Assembly (NCBI GenBank): GCA_021803345.1
Contig: JAJZLS010000068.1
Span: 1-64,000, forward strand
DNA: 64,000 bases
Direction of reading: 5' to 3'
Source: Actinomycetes bacterium
Lineage (GTDB): Bacteria > Actinomycetota > Acidimicrobiia > Acidimicrobiales > Acidimicrobiaceae
The notes beneath the pieces are model-generated. The model did no database searches. It saw only the letters and a list, made by a program, of their open reading frames with translations, and was not told the DNA's origin. Positions 8,334 to 17,335 of the stretch are shown piece after piece. Position 1 is the stretch's first letter. Each line of letters begins with the position of its first letter. The translations under genes and the position numbers were made by a program.

Positions 8334-9308
8334 TTGCCCACCGACTGCCATATCCATTTTCTTCCCCCGGAATTGCTTATGCCTGAGATTGGTTCCAAAG
8401 TAGGACCATCTATCTCCTACAGCCAGGGAGAGCAGTATCTGGTTTATCAAAAAGGTAATCCGCTTGACTCTGTGGTTAGAGATTTTTCCAGACTGGAAGT
8501 GGTCAAAAGCCAATCGCATCAGATTGGAATTGATCGTTTGGTTCTCTCACCCTGGGTGGCAATGCTTCCTCTTGATGAAGATCCGCCGTTGGCGGCGGAG
8601 ATCTGCCGACGTCACAATCTGGCCATGGCAACCGAAGTATCGAAGTCGCAAGATGTGGTAGGTTTGGCTGCGATTCCAATGCAGGATCCGGAACTTGCAA
8701 TTTCAGTTCTTCGTGAAGCGCTGGATATGGGGTTGAAAGGAGCGGAGATAACTCCTAGTTGCCAAGGTGTATTCATCGGGGATCCCAGTTTGAATGACTT
8801 TTGGAAAGAGATTCAGCTGCTTCGGACCACAGTTGCAGTCCATCCCAGCACCAGAGGGCTTGACATGGCGGTATTTAGTCAAAGGTATCTTTGGAACTCT
8901 CTGGCCAATCCGGTTGAAACCGCTTTGGCAGCGTCTCAGCTGGTATTGAATGGGCAGATGGAGAGATATTTGGGGCTAAAGATTCTCCTGGCCCACGGAG
9001 GTGGCGCTTTGATAAGTGTTATGGGGCGCATCGAGCACTCCCACAAGGTGCGCAAAGAGGTATTTGAAGCCCTTGCTCATCCGCCCTCGTGGTCATTTCA
9101 GAAGTTTTATTATGACACCATTACCCACGATCCACAATTACTGGAGAGCTTGGTTGAAAAGGTGGGTTCCTCTCAGGTTGTTCTTGGAACCGATCATCCA
9201 TTCGATATGGGTGAATATCAGGGTCAGGTATCCCAGATCAGATCTACATTCAGCGTAGAGGATGCAGAATTGATTTTAGATGGTAACGCACAGAAGCTGT
9301 TTTGGTGA
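8334..9308 (+). CDS. Amidohydrolase-2 family metal-dependent hydrolase/decarboxylase
   Basis: This 324-residue TIM-barrel protein begins with the metal-binding HxH motif (DCHIHF at residues 4-9). Further motifs are LAHGGG near residue 222 and GTDHPFDMG near 288, giving the expected His and Asp ligands. It resembles the aminocarboxymuconate-semialdehyde decarboxylase/6-methylsalicylate decarboxylase group more than true amidases. The start is TTG 8334, preceded by AGAGGTG at a good distance. It lies 161 bases after the dehydrogenase on the same strand. Decarboxylation or C-N hydrolysis of a ring-cleavage-type intermediate is an inference from family and context. Confidence 0.82.
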   Translation: MPTDCHIHFLPPELLMPEIGSKVGPSISYSQGEQYLVYQKGNPLDSVVRDFSRLEVVKSQSHQIGIDRLVLSPWVAMLPLDEDPPLAAEICRRHNLAMATEVSKSQDVVGLAAIPMQDPELAISVLREALDMGLKGAEITPSCQGVFIGDPSLNDFWKEIQLLRTTVAVHPSTRGLDMAVFSQRYLWNSLANPVETALAASQLVLNGQMERYLGLKILLAHGGGALISVMGRIEHSHKVRKEVFEALAHPPSWSFQKFYYDTITHDPQLLESLVEKVGSSQVVLGTDHPFDMGEYQGQVSQIRSTFSVEDAELILDGNAQKLFW

Positions 9309-9530
9309 CCAGTCTTTTGCTGTGTAATGCAAACGGTTGTAGTCTGGAGCTATATGAAGTCACAGCTTGCCTGAAAGTGCAAGATTCGAAGATTTGAAGG
9401 GTGGCAAATATTTGTACGAGAGCGGGAAGTTTAGAAAAAGACAAGTTGTCAGCAAGGTTTGCAGCTTCCAGTTCTCGGGCATCATGGAGAATTTACAACT
9501 CGGGACTTTAGCGATTGATAAAGGAGTGAA

Positions 9531-10793
9531 ATGCCAAGTAATTTTGAATTTATGAGCTCTAAGGTCATGCCAGCTCCTGGCCGAATGGCGGTTGATTTTG
9601 AAGAGCGGGTTGATTTTGACCGTTTGCGCAAATATCGACTGTCAAGGGTGAGGTCTGCTCTTGAGGCATCGGAACTGGGAGCACTTTTATGTTTTGACGT
9701 GAATAACGTCCGCTACACCACTTCGACTCAGATAGGGGAGTGGGTGAGGGACAAAGTGTGCCGGTATTCTTTGCTAACCAGGACCGAGGAGCCGGTGCTG
9801 TGGGATTTTGGTTCAGCTGCCAAGCACCACCGACTTTATGCTCCGTGGCTTGAGACTGAGAATTCCCGGGCTGGAATGTTGGGACTTCGAGGTTCAGTAG
9901 CCCCGGATGCCGGGCTTATGGATAGCGCAGCCAGGGAAATCAAGGCGATGCTCGATGCCGCCGGCGTAGGAAACGAGCCGGTTGGTGTTGATATTGCTGA
10001 GGTGCCAATGATCTTTGCCCTTCAACGGGCGGGGATTGAGGTCCGTGATGGCCAACAGGTGATGCTGGACGCACGGCAAATCAAGTCTCAGGATGAGATA
10101 ATGCTGTTGACTATGTCGGCAGCAATGGTTGACGGTGCGTACCAGATGATTTCTGAGATCCTAAAGCCCGGTGTGCGTGAAAATGAGATTGTCGCCAAAA
10201 CCAATGAGTACCTTTACAACAATGGATCAGACGACGTCGAAGCTATAAATGCGGTATCGGGGGAGCGGTGCTCTCCTCACCCTCATAATTTTTCAGACCG
10301 GCTTATTCGACCCGGCGACCAGGCATTTTTCGATATTATTCAGTCCTTTAACGGTTACCGGACATGTTATTACCGCACTTTCAATGTTGGTAGGGCCACT
10401 GAGTCTCAGCGAGACGCCTATAAAAAGGCCCGGGAATGGATAGATGCAGCAATAGCAGCCATACGGCCGGGTGTCTCGACCGATCAGATAGTTCAGCTCT
10501 GGCCTAAGGCAACTGAATTTGGCTTTGCTGATGAGATGGAGGCTTTCGGTCTTCAGTTTGGGCATGGTCTTGGCTTGGCTTTGCATGAGAGGCCGATCTT
10601 TTCACGGCTCAACTCGCTTGAGCATCCAGTCGTTCTTGAGGAGGGGATGGTATTTGCCCTCGAGACCTATTGCCCGGCAGATGACGGTTTCTCGGCGGCA
10701 CGGATCGAAGAGGAGATTGTGGTGACCAAAGATGGACCACGGGTGATAACGCTTTTCCCTGCTGAAGAGCTGTTTGTGGCAAATGCCTACTAA
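9531..10793 (+). CDS. M24 (creatinase/Xaa-Pro peptidase fold) enzyme with an altered metal ligand
   Basis: This 420-residue two-domain protein has a creatinase-type N-terminal domain (about 35-175) and a pita-bread M24 domain (about 185-410). Of the five usual metal ligands, Asp268, His345, Glu378 and Glu393 are present. The second Asp, expected 11 residues after the first, is Cys279 (GYRTCYYRT instead of GYxSDxTRT). It may therefore be mononuclear or work without metal, as creatinase does, so calling it a peptidase would be unsafe. The start ATG has AAAGGAG upstream. It sits between an amidohydrolase and a thiamine-dependent dehydrogenase, which suggests a small-molecule substrate. Confidence 0.8.
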   Translation: MPSNFEFMSSKVMPAPGRMAVDFEERVDFDRLRKYRLSRVRSALEASELGALLCFDVNNVRYTTSTQIGEWVRDKVCRYSLLTRTEEPVLWDFGSAAKHHRLYAPWLETENSRAGMLGLRGSVAPDAGLMDSAAREIKAMLDAAGVGNEPVGVDIAEVPMIFALQRAGIEVRDGQQVMLDARQIKSQDEIMLLTMSAAMVDGAYQMISEILKPGVRENEIVAKTNEYLYNNGSDDVEAINAVSGERCSPHPHNFSDRLIRPGDQAFFDIIQSFNGYRTCYYRTFNVGRATESQRDAYKKAREWIDAAIAAIRPGVSTDQIVQLWPKATEFGFADEMEAFGLQFGHGLGLALHERPIFSRLNSLEHPVVLEEGMVFALETYCPADDGFSAARIEEEIVVTKDGPRVITLFPAEELFVANAY

Positions 10794-10843
10794 GACAGCG
10801 TTTGGTAGGAAAAGATTGCGTAAAAAGTGAGTAGGAGTTTTAT

Positions 10844-11869
10844 ATGACACTAGCAAATGCGGCACACGAAGGTTTTCAACATAATTTGGTTATCGATCGG
10901 GACTTGCAGATCAAGCTGTATCGGAGGATGGTTGAACTCCGCCAATTCGAGAAACGGGCTTATGACCTGTTTTTGCAAGGGTTGGTAAAAGGAACCAGTC
11001 ATCTTTCTTTGGGCCAGGAGGCGATCTCTGCCGCATTTGGCGAAGCTATGCAGCAAGGTGACTGGACCTTTGCCACCTACCGTGGCCATGCCCATACCTT
11101 ATCTAGAGGCGTGCCTATGGCTCCGGTCATGGCCGAACTTATGGGCCGAGCCGATGGGCTTATGGCTGGCAAGGGAGGTTCGATGCACCTAACCAGTGTA
11201 GAACACGGGATGATGGGATCCTATGCAATTGTTGGGGCTCATCTCCCGATAGCGATAGGGGCTGCTTTTTCGTCGAAGTACCGGAACAGCCACCAAGTGG
11301 CAGTGTGCTTTTTTGGTGACGGAACCACCAATATCGGAGCCTTCCATGAGGCACTGAATCTGGCTGCCATTTGGAAACTTCCAGTCGTCTTTGTCTGCGA
11401 AAACAACCTTTATATGGAGTACACCTCGATCTATGATGTCACAGCTGTGGAACATCCCGCAGCTGACCGGGCCTCAGCTTATGGTCTTGAGAGATTGATA
11501 GTCGACGGTAACGATCCCGATGCAGTGTACTCAATGGCGATTGATCGGCTGTCACGTGCAAGAAATGGCGAAGGGCCTTCTCTGATTGAAGCCCTGACTT
11601 ACCGTCAAACAGGACACTCACGTGCTGATCCGGGAAAGTATCGTCCAGATGAGGAGGTCGCCAGGTGGCTTGAGAAGGACCCCATTACCACCTACCGGGC
11701 CAGGTTGGTGGTAAATGGAGCCTCGGGTGCACTTCTGGACCAGATTGATGGTGAGGTGATGGCAGAAGTGGACAGGGCCACTGAACAGGCCAAGGCTTCG
11801 GGACCTCCTCCAGTTGAACTGGTCATGAAAGATGTTTGGAGCGATGGAGGTTCAGGGTGGCGCAACTAA
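10844..11869 (+). CDS. Thiamine-diphosphate-dependent 2-oxoacid/acetoin dehydrogenase E1 alpha subunit
   Basis: This 341-residue protein shows the thiamine-diphosphate/Mg motif GDGTTNIGAFHEALNLAA, ending in CENN, at about residues 154-188. E1 alpha motifs RGHAHTLSRG, GKGGSMH and the phosphorylation-loop-like TGHSRADPGKYR also occur. It would decarboxylate a 2-oxoacid or cleave acetoin as an alpha2beta2 tetramer with the next gene product. ATG 10844 follows TAGGAG. No lipoyl E2 or E3 gene lies in the cluster, so the acyl acceptor is either encoded elsewhere or not a lipoyl domain. Confidence 0.9.
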   Translation: MTLANAAHEGFQHNLVIDRDLQIKLYRRMVELRQFEKRAYDLFLQGLVKGTSHLSLGQEAISAAFGEAMQQGDWTFATYRGHAHTLSRGVPMAPVMAELMGRADGLMAGKGGSMHLTSVEHGMMGSYAIVGAHLPIAIGAAFSSKYRNSHQVAVCFFGDGTTNIGAFHEALNLAAIWKLPVVFVCENNLYMEYTSIYDVTAVEHPAADRASAYGLERLIVDGNDPDAVYSMAIDRLSRARNGEGPSLIEALTYRQTGHSRADPGKYRPDEEVARWLEKDPITTYRARLVVNGASGALLDQIDGEVMAEVDRATEQAKASGPPPVELVMKDVWSDGGSGWRN

Positions 11870-12834
11870 GTTACAGAGAGGCTGTGGGGGCGGCTATAGC
11901 CCAGGAGATGCGGCGTGATGAAAGCGTTGTATTTCTTGGCGAAGATGTTGCTGCTGCGGGTGGAGTTTTCAAAGCTACATCAGGGCTGCTTGAGGAATTT
12001 GGTCCACGAAGGGTACTCGATACCCCTATTTCCGAACAGGCTATCCTGGGCACAGTCATGGGAGCTGCAATGACTGGCTTACGTCCGATAGCAGAGATAA
12101 TGTATTCCGACTTCTTCGCAGTGTGTTGGGATCTGGTGGCGAATCAGATGGCGAAAACCAGATATATGACCAACGGCCAGGTTTCACTTCCGCTTGTAAT
12201 TAGGACCGGTAATGGAGGCGGACTCCGATTTGGAGCCCAGCACTCCCAGTCGATTGAAAACTGGGCCATGGCGGTTCCCGGATTAAAAGTGGTAATGCCT
12301 TCCACCCCTGAGGATCTGATCGGACTTTTCGCCGCTTCAGTAAGGGATAACGACCCGGTTCTATTTTTGGAGTCAAAGTCCCTTTATGCGTCAAAAGACG
12401 AGATTCCTGAGGGTGAAATCGTTCATCGTCTGGGAGAGGCTAAGATTAAAAGGGTTGGCAGCGATGCCACCATAGTCACCATCGGTGCAATGGTGCCCCG
12501 TGCGCTTGAAGCAGCGGAGCTGCTAAGTAGTGGTCAAGGTATCGATTGTGAGGTAATAGACATCAGATCTTTGGTGCCACTTGATGCCAAAGCTATCTTG
12601 GAGTCGGTTGCAAAAACATCCCGACTGTTTACCGTCGAAGAAAATCCCAGGCTTTGTGGTTGGGGTGCTGAAGTAGCCTCGATAGTGGCTGATGAGATTT
12701 TCTACGATCTTGATGGGCCAATAGTTAGGATCACAACGCCCCATATACCGTTGCCGGCCGCTGCTGAACTGGAGGATGAGACGATTCCCTCGGTAGCAAA
12801 AATAGTGGATGTGATCAAAGGGAGAATGGGATAA
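11857..12834 (+). CDS. 2-oxoacid/acetoin dehydrogenase E1 beta subunit
   Basis: It is a transketolase-pyrimidine-domain protein (LSYREAVGAAIAQEM, FLGEDVAAAGGVFKAT, DTPISEQAILG) followed by a transketolase C-terminal domain (VTIGAMVPRALEAAE). These are hallmarks of E1 beta. I place the start at GTG 11857 because GGAGG (11846-11850) lies 6 bases upstream. A TTG at 11836 is also in frame. The start overlaps the end of E1 alpha by 13 bases and the end overlaps the next start by 1 base, so the genes are translationally coupled. The length of about 325 residues is normal. Confidence 0.9.
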   Translation: MAQLSYREAVGAAIAQEMRRDESVVFLGEDVAAAGGVFKATSGLLEEFGPRRVLDTPISEQAILGTVMGAAMTGLRPIAEIMYSDFFAVCWDLVANQMAKTRYMTNGQVSLPLVIRTGNGGGLRFGAQHSQSIENWAMAVPGLKVVMPSTPEDLIGLFAASVRDNDPVLFLESKSLYASKDEIPEGEIVHRLGEAKIKRVGSDATIVTIGAMVPRALEAAELLSSGQGIDCEVIDIRSLVPLDAKAILESVAKTSRLFTVEENPRLCGWGAEVASIVADEIFYDLDGPIVRITTPHIPLPAAAELEDETIPSVAKIVDVIKGRMG

Positions 12835-14291
12835 TGCAGCATTTAAGCCAGTTACCCAATGGAGTTCCAACTCAGCTTTTCATCGGCGGGAAATGGAGAG
12901 ATTCCTCGGACAATAAGGTGATCGAGGTAATTGATCCTGCTACTTCAGAACTTTTGGCCAAGGTTTCCAGTGCCAGTGCAGGCGATGCCGATCAGGCAGT
13001 TGAAGCTGCTTACAATTCACAATCTGATTGGGAAAAGGTGCCCCCAAGAGAGCGCGGAGAGATTTTGCGCCGGGCATTTGAACTGATGACGGAAAACTCT
13101 GAGGAGATTTCCCGCCTAATGGTCCTTGAAAATGGTAAAGCAATTGCTGATGCTAGATCTGAGACTGCATATGCAGCTGAGTTTTTCCGCTGGTATTCCG
13201 AAGAGGCGGTAAGGCTCACTGGAATAGTCCAGCATGCTCCAAGTGGCTCAAACCGAATAATGGTGTTGCGTCAGGCTATAGGAGTTGCGGTGCTTATTAC
13301 CCCTTGGAATTTTCCAGCCGCCATGGCAACCAGGAAAATAGGTCCAGCGCTCGCCGCTGGTTGTTCGATTGTTCTAAAGCCGGCTTCAGACACGCCCCTT
13401 ACAGCGCTTTACCTCGCCAAGCTGCTCACCAAGGCGGGAGTACCGGAAGGAGTGGTAAATGTTATACCCTCCAATCGCTCGTCTGAAGTGGTTCCAGGTA
13501 TGCTGCATGATCCCAGGGTAAGGAAGCTTTCATTTACCGGATCAACTGAAGTGGGGCGCTCGCTTTTAAGAGAGGCCTCAGATTGTATTATCAATTGTTC
13601 TATGGAGCTCGGGGGCAATGCGCCATTTATTGTCTTTGATGATGCTGATATAGATGCAGCCATTGAAGGGGCAATGGTGGCCAAAATGAGAAATGGCGGC
13701 GAAGCCTGCACCGCGGCTAATCGATTCTATGTTCACGAAAAGATAGCGTCTGAATTTACCTCAAGGCTGGCAAAGCAGATGGCTGCTCTTAAGGTAGGCC
13801 CCGGTCTCGAGGATGGGGTACAACTGGGACCGCTGATTAATGCTCAAGCAAGGGAAAAGGTCGGATCGTTAGTAGGCAATGCTGTTAACTCTGGCGCTAA
13901 GGTCGAGCTTGGAGCAGAAGAAATCAAAGGCAAAGGCTTTTTCTATAAGGCTACGGTTCTGAGAGATGTGCCAGCAGGTGCTCAGTTGCTCAACGAGGAG
14001 ATTTTCGGACCAGTGGCTCCTATAGTTTCGTTCAGCAGCGAAGATGAGGTGATCGAGCTGGCAAATGCCACTGAGTTTGGTCTTGTTAGCTATCTTTACA
14101 CTGGAAACCTAAAGCGCGGATTGAGGGTGGCCGAGGCACTTGGTTCCGGCATGGTGGGCTTGAATCGGGGATTGGTTTCTGATCCTGCAGCCCCCTTTGG
14201 TGGAGTAAAGCAAAGTGGTATAGGCCGTGAAGGTGGCCATGAAGGGGTCCTGGAATACACCGAGAGCAAATATATCGCTACCAGCTGGTAG
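12834..14291 (+). CDS. NAD(P)-dependent aldehyde dehydrogenase (semialdehyde type)
   Basis: This 485-residue aldehyde dehydrogenase has ITPWNFPAA, the cofactor-contact segment FTGSTEVG, the general base in MELGGNAPF and the catalytic Cys in GGEACTAANR. The GabD-like N-terminal region (LFIGGKWRD) places it near succinate-semialdehyde and related dehydrogenases. Its ATG overlaps the stop of E1 beta by a single base (TAATG). In the cluster it would oxidise a semialdehyde or aldehyde product to the acid. Substrate preference cannot be read from sequence. Confidence 0.9.
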   Translation: MQHLSQLPNGVPTQLFIGGKWRDSSDNKVIEVIDPATSELLAKVSSASAGDADQAVEAAYNSQSDWEKVPPRERGEILRRAFELMTENSEEISRLMVLENGKAIADARSETAYAAEFFRWYSEEAVRLTGIVQHAPSGSNRIMVLRQAIGVAVLITPWNFPAAMATRKIGPALAAGCSIVLKPASDTPLTALYLAKLLTKAGVPEGVVNVIPSNRSSEVVPGMLHDPRVRKLSFTGSTEVGRSLLREASDCIINCSMELGGNAPFIVFDDADIDAAIEGAMVAKMRNGGEACTAANRFYVHEKIASEFTSRLAKQMAALKVGPGLEDGVQLGPLINAQAREKVGSLVGNAVNSGAKVELGAEEIKGKGFFYKATVLRDVPAGAQLLNEEIFGPVAPIVSFSSEDEVIELANATEFGLVSYLYTGNLKRGLRVAEALGSGMVGLNRGLVSDPAAPFGGVKQSGIGREGGHEGVLEYTESKYIATSW

Positions 14292-14371
14292 CCTGCTGTT
14301 TGTGCTCAAAACGTCTGGTCTGGTGAGTTCTACTCTTTTCAAGAGCGATTTGACCAATGTGTAAGCTTGCA

Positions 14372-14395
14372 CCCCTTCCGTTAGTAAGGAAGGGG
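14372..14395. repeat. GC-rich hairpin downstream of the catabolic cluster
   Basis: CCCCTTCC (14372-14379) and GGAAGGGG (14388-14395) form an 8-bp stem with an 8-base loop, 80 bases after the aldehyde dehydrogenase stop. No U-tract follows on either strand, so a rho-independent terminator is uncertain. It could also be another worn mobile-element end, since minus-strand AATCCCCTTCC resembles those ends. Confidence 0.35.
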
Positions 14396-14542
14396 ATTGG
14401 AGCGTAAAATGGCTAGCTCGGATTTCCTTAACATAACCTGAAATCCGGTGACCTATTAAAGCTGGAGCCAGTTGATAGGGTTGTACGGAATTGACAAGTA
14501 AGTCAATGATTGGGTAAGTTGCCGTCAATCTGAGGTGAGAAT

Positions 14543-15649
14543 ATTTTTAGAAGACTTATCAAACTTGGAGTTTTTTTAGTTGTTATTTTGGGCCTGATTG
14601 GTGGTGGAGCGTACGCGTATGCTCGTTATCGCTATGATCAGATCCCAAAGATTCACAATAGTCAGGTTACGGTTGCAAGTCCGGGAGCTCCCATGAACAT
14701 CCTGGTGGCAGGAACCGATTCAAGAAAAGGCCTTACCTCCCAGCAGCAAAAGTCATATGGAAACACCACTGTGGCGGGGGGAAATCGGAGTGACGCCACC
14801 ATGATCGTTAGGGTGGTTCCTGGTTCCCAAAAGATTTCAGTGCTTTCGATTCCGTATGACACCTTTGTTCCTATTTATGGAACTAACGGCCCAAATAAAA
14901 TTAGCGATGCGTTAAATTATGGACCTAATGCTTTGGTGAAGACTGTGGAGCAAAGCATTGGCATTCCAATAAACGCCTACGTGGGTGTGAACTTCAACGG
15001 AGTGATAAATCTTGTTCAGTCTCTCGGCGGTATCAAGGTCAACTTTCCCTATCCATCTAAAGACCCGAAGTCTGGATTGAATGAGCCAGCCGGATGTCAA
15101 CTACTTAACGGCACTCAGGCGTTGGCACTGGCACGAAGTAGATATTTCTACTATTACAAAAATGGAGCATGGCAGTACGACCCCACCAGTGGTTTTGGCC
15201 GAATTCATAGGCAACACACTGTGATCAGGGCAATGATCAACAAGGCAAAGGCGTCAGTGCTTTCTAATCCCTTGGCGCTGAATGCCTTTATTGGCAATGC
15301 TGTTCAGAATGTCGCCATTAACTCTAGGCTAAGCCTTTCCCAGTTGGCGCATTTGGCGCTTGAGTTTCGTTCCTTTTCGGGGTCCAATTTGACCACGTAC
15401 ACCTATCCAACCCAGATTGTGAATAATTACGGAAAGTATGGAGACGTTCTTTTCCCAGTGAAGAGTTTGGATTCTAAGGTGGTATCGGAATTTCTATCGG
15501 GTTCTACCACCACTCCCAGTTCCGCTGGCGCTAATTCTAGCACCACTACCACCGGGGTTTCGTCTTCATCAAGTAATTTGCCACCTGCGGTCAAGGGTTC
15601 CATTGTGCAAAATAGAACGCTTCCGAGTTTTGATCCTACGGCGTGTTAG
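14543..15649 (+). CDS. LytR-CpsA-Psr (LCP) family cell-wall ligase, atypical start and active site
   Basis: LCP proteins transfer undecaprenyl-linked glycopolymers to peptidoglycan. The LCP domain runs from about residue 50 (VAGTDSRKG, RSDATMIV, ALARSRY, GFGRIHRQH). The usual SIPRD motif reads SIPYD, losing an Arg that normally binds pyrophosphate. No LytR_C domain follows; the tail is Ser/Thr-rich. The first standard in-frame start (TTG 14588) falls inside the membrane anchor. Reading back to the in-frame stop at 14531 gives IFRRLIKLGVFLVVILGLIG, a proper anchor, beginning at ATT 14543 with GAGGTG 5 bases upstream. I therefore propose an AUU start. Confidence 0.75.
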   Translation: MFRRLIKLGVFLVVILGLIGGGAYAYARYRYDQIPKIHNSQVTVASPGAPMNILVAGTDSRKGLTSQQQKSYGNTTVAGGNRSDATMIVRVVPGSQKISVLSIPYDTFVPIYGTNGPNKISDALNYGPNALVKTVEQSIGIPINAYVGVNFNGVINLVQSLGGIKVNFPYPSKDPKSGLNEPAGCQLLNGTQALALARSRYFYYYKNGAWQYDPTSGFGRIHRQHTVIRAMINKAKASVLSNPLALNAFIGNAVQNVAINSRLSLSQLAHLALEFRSFSGSNLTTYTYPTQIVNNYGKYGDVLFPVKSLDSKVVSEFLSGSTTTPSSAGANSSTTTTGVSSSSSNLPPAVKGSIVQNRTLPSFDPTAC

Positions 15650-15982
15650 CTGTTTGTTATCGGCCTAGACATCTGCCGAACACGGCGCTTGGGTAGTTGA
15701 GCAGTTGAAGCTTTGTAACCGCATGGATCTGGTGAGCTGGGTTCTACTGATTTCGTAATCACTTATCAGTCTCAAATATAAATTTTGAGGTTAAGAACCG
15801 GAAAGTAGTGAATTTGAGATTGATTGATTCACCTGTTTGACCAACTTTAGATCAAGCTAAGAAAGTCTATAGAAACTCAATCGGCATCTCGGTCTGAACT
15901 GTTGTAACGTGGCAGGTGTAACGATTTGGACCAATTTGTACAATCGCGTAATTACGAGTTCACTGGCAGTGGAGGTTAGACA
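15650..15982. other. 333-base intergenic region between LCP and carboxypeptidase genes
   Basis: No coding potential is visible. A GAGCTGGGTTCTACTG segment near 15735 faintly resembles the right-end motif at 1-139, but the rest does not align well. A promoter for the carboxypeptidase gene should lie here, but no convincing -35/-10 pair stands out. GAGG about 8 bases before ATG 15983 is the likely ribosome-binding site. Confidence 0.3.
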
Positions 15983-17254
15983 ATGAGACGGAATGAATCG
16001 TGGCTTAAACCAGTTTCTGGTTCGTCTTACTCTCGAGGAAACCACTACCGGGGATCAGGCTCGGTTATGCCGAAATTGTTGAAGGTTGTGCTGTTTTTAG
16101 TTGTATTGGCAGTTCTAGTCTCGGTGGTGCAGCTATTTAGAGCGGTGCCGGCACCTCAATTCAGCGCTGAAACCCATGGAAGCGTCGTGCCTGGAACCCC
16201 AGTTTCTCTTCCTTGGCCGTCCGGGGGAAGCGGCCAAGTGGAACTGGAAAATGCGGGGATTATCGGTGGAGCAAATCCCAATTCTGAACTGCCTCTCGGC
16301 TCGGTTGCCAAAATGATAACCGCACTTGTGGTGGTAAAAGATCACCCGCTCAGTCTGGGTGCTACGGGGCCAATTGTGACCGTAAACGCCAGCGACGTCA
16401 ACTTATATCAGACAATGGTTCATCAGCAGGATACAGTTATCCCTGTGGCCCTTGGAGAACAGCTGAATGAATACCAGCTCCTCGAAGGACTGCTGGTGCC
16501 TTCGGCAAATAATTTTGCCGTTATGTTGGCTAACTGGGATGCTGGTTCTAGCACCGCTTTCGCTGCCAAGATGAATTCTTTGGTCAAGTCGCTGGGAATT
16601 CATCGGATAGTACTGAGTGGACCGTCTGGTTTGAATCCCCATAGTGTTGGAAGTGCACATGATCTCGTGGTGGTGGCTCAAGCAGTTCTAAAGAACCCAG
16701 TATTGCGCTACATCGTGGCAAAGGCTCAAGCTACTCTTCCGGTGGCTGGGATAACCTACAACATAAATTACGACGTTGGCCATAATGGTTTTGTCGGGAT
16801 TGAGACCGGGATTATGGGTAATGGTGGTGACTTTGTATTTGCGGCGAATGGACCATCGAGCTCAAGCGGACTGATTATAGGAGCGGTATTGGGCCAGCCA
16901 GGGGCCCAGCCTTTGATCGCCGCACTCAATGAAGGCAACAAACTTGTAGATGCTGCCCGCAAAGTTCCAGCCACCGTCAGTGTACTTAACTCTGGTCAGG
17001 GACTGGCGAAAATTACTGCTCCAGGCGAAAATCCGGTGGTTGTAAAAGCTGCTCAAGGTGTATCGATGCTTGGATGGCCGGGTTTACGAGTTTCCTACAG
17101 TTATAAGTTTTCAAAGTTGCCCCACAGCCTCAAAAGTGGAGCCAAAGTGGGTACGGTGACGGTGACTTCCGGTACACAAAGCAAAACAGTGCCACTGGTT
17201 ACCTCAAGTGCGGTTCGGGGACCTTCTATAACCTGGCGTTTGATGAGACCCTAG
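15983..17254 (+). CDS. Membrane-anchored D-alanyl-D-alanine carboxypeptidase-like protein (S11 family)
   Basis: A cytoplasmic basic stretch is followed by one transmembrane anchor (LLKVVLFLVVLAVLVSVVQL, about residues 32-51) and an extracellular S11 penicillin-binding domain. The SxxK motif is SVAK in PLGSVAKMITA, and the SxN motif is SAN in PSANNFAVML. The third motif, normally KTG, reads ETG (GIETGIM), so a residue usually needed for catalysis is changed. It may be a weak or altered hydrolase, or a peptidoglycan-binding relative. It lies next to the LCP gene, consistent with a role in the cell wall. Confidence 0.75.
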   Translation: MRRNESWLKPVSGSSYSRGNHYRGSGSVMPKLLKVVLFLVVLAVLVSVVQLFRAVPAPQFSAETHGSVVPGTPVSLPWPSGGSGQVELENAGIIGGANPNSELPLGSVAKMITALVVVKDHPLSLGATGPIVTVNASDVNLYQTMVHQQDTVIPVALGEQLNEYQLLEGLLVPSANNFAVMLANWDAGSSTAFAAKMNSLVKSLGIHRIVLSGPSGLNPHSVGSAHDLVVVAQAVLKNPVLRYIVAKAQATLPVAGITYNINYDVGHNGFVGIETGIMGNGGDFVFAANGPSSSSGLIIGAVLGQPGAQPLIAALNEGNKLVDAARKVPATVSVLNSGQGLAKITAPGENPVVVKAAQGVSMLGWPGLRVSYSYKFSKLPHSLKSGAKVGTVTVTSGTQSKTVPLVTSSAVRGPSITWRLMRP

Positions 17255-17335
17255 GATCGGAAGTTTTTATTCCAAGACATAATGAAATATGAATCGGATG
17301 CGCTTGTGGTGAGTAATTTTTAGACCTGCTGGAAT

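Noticed and set aside
15655..15770. Possible fourth omega-RNA-like right end
   Set aside because: Only GAGCTG and GGTTCT match; the scaffold block and terminal hairpin are missing, so similarity may be chance.
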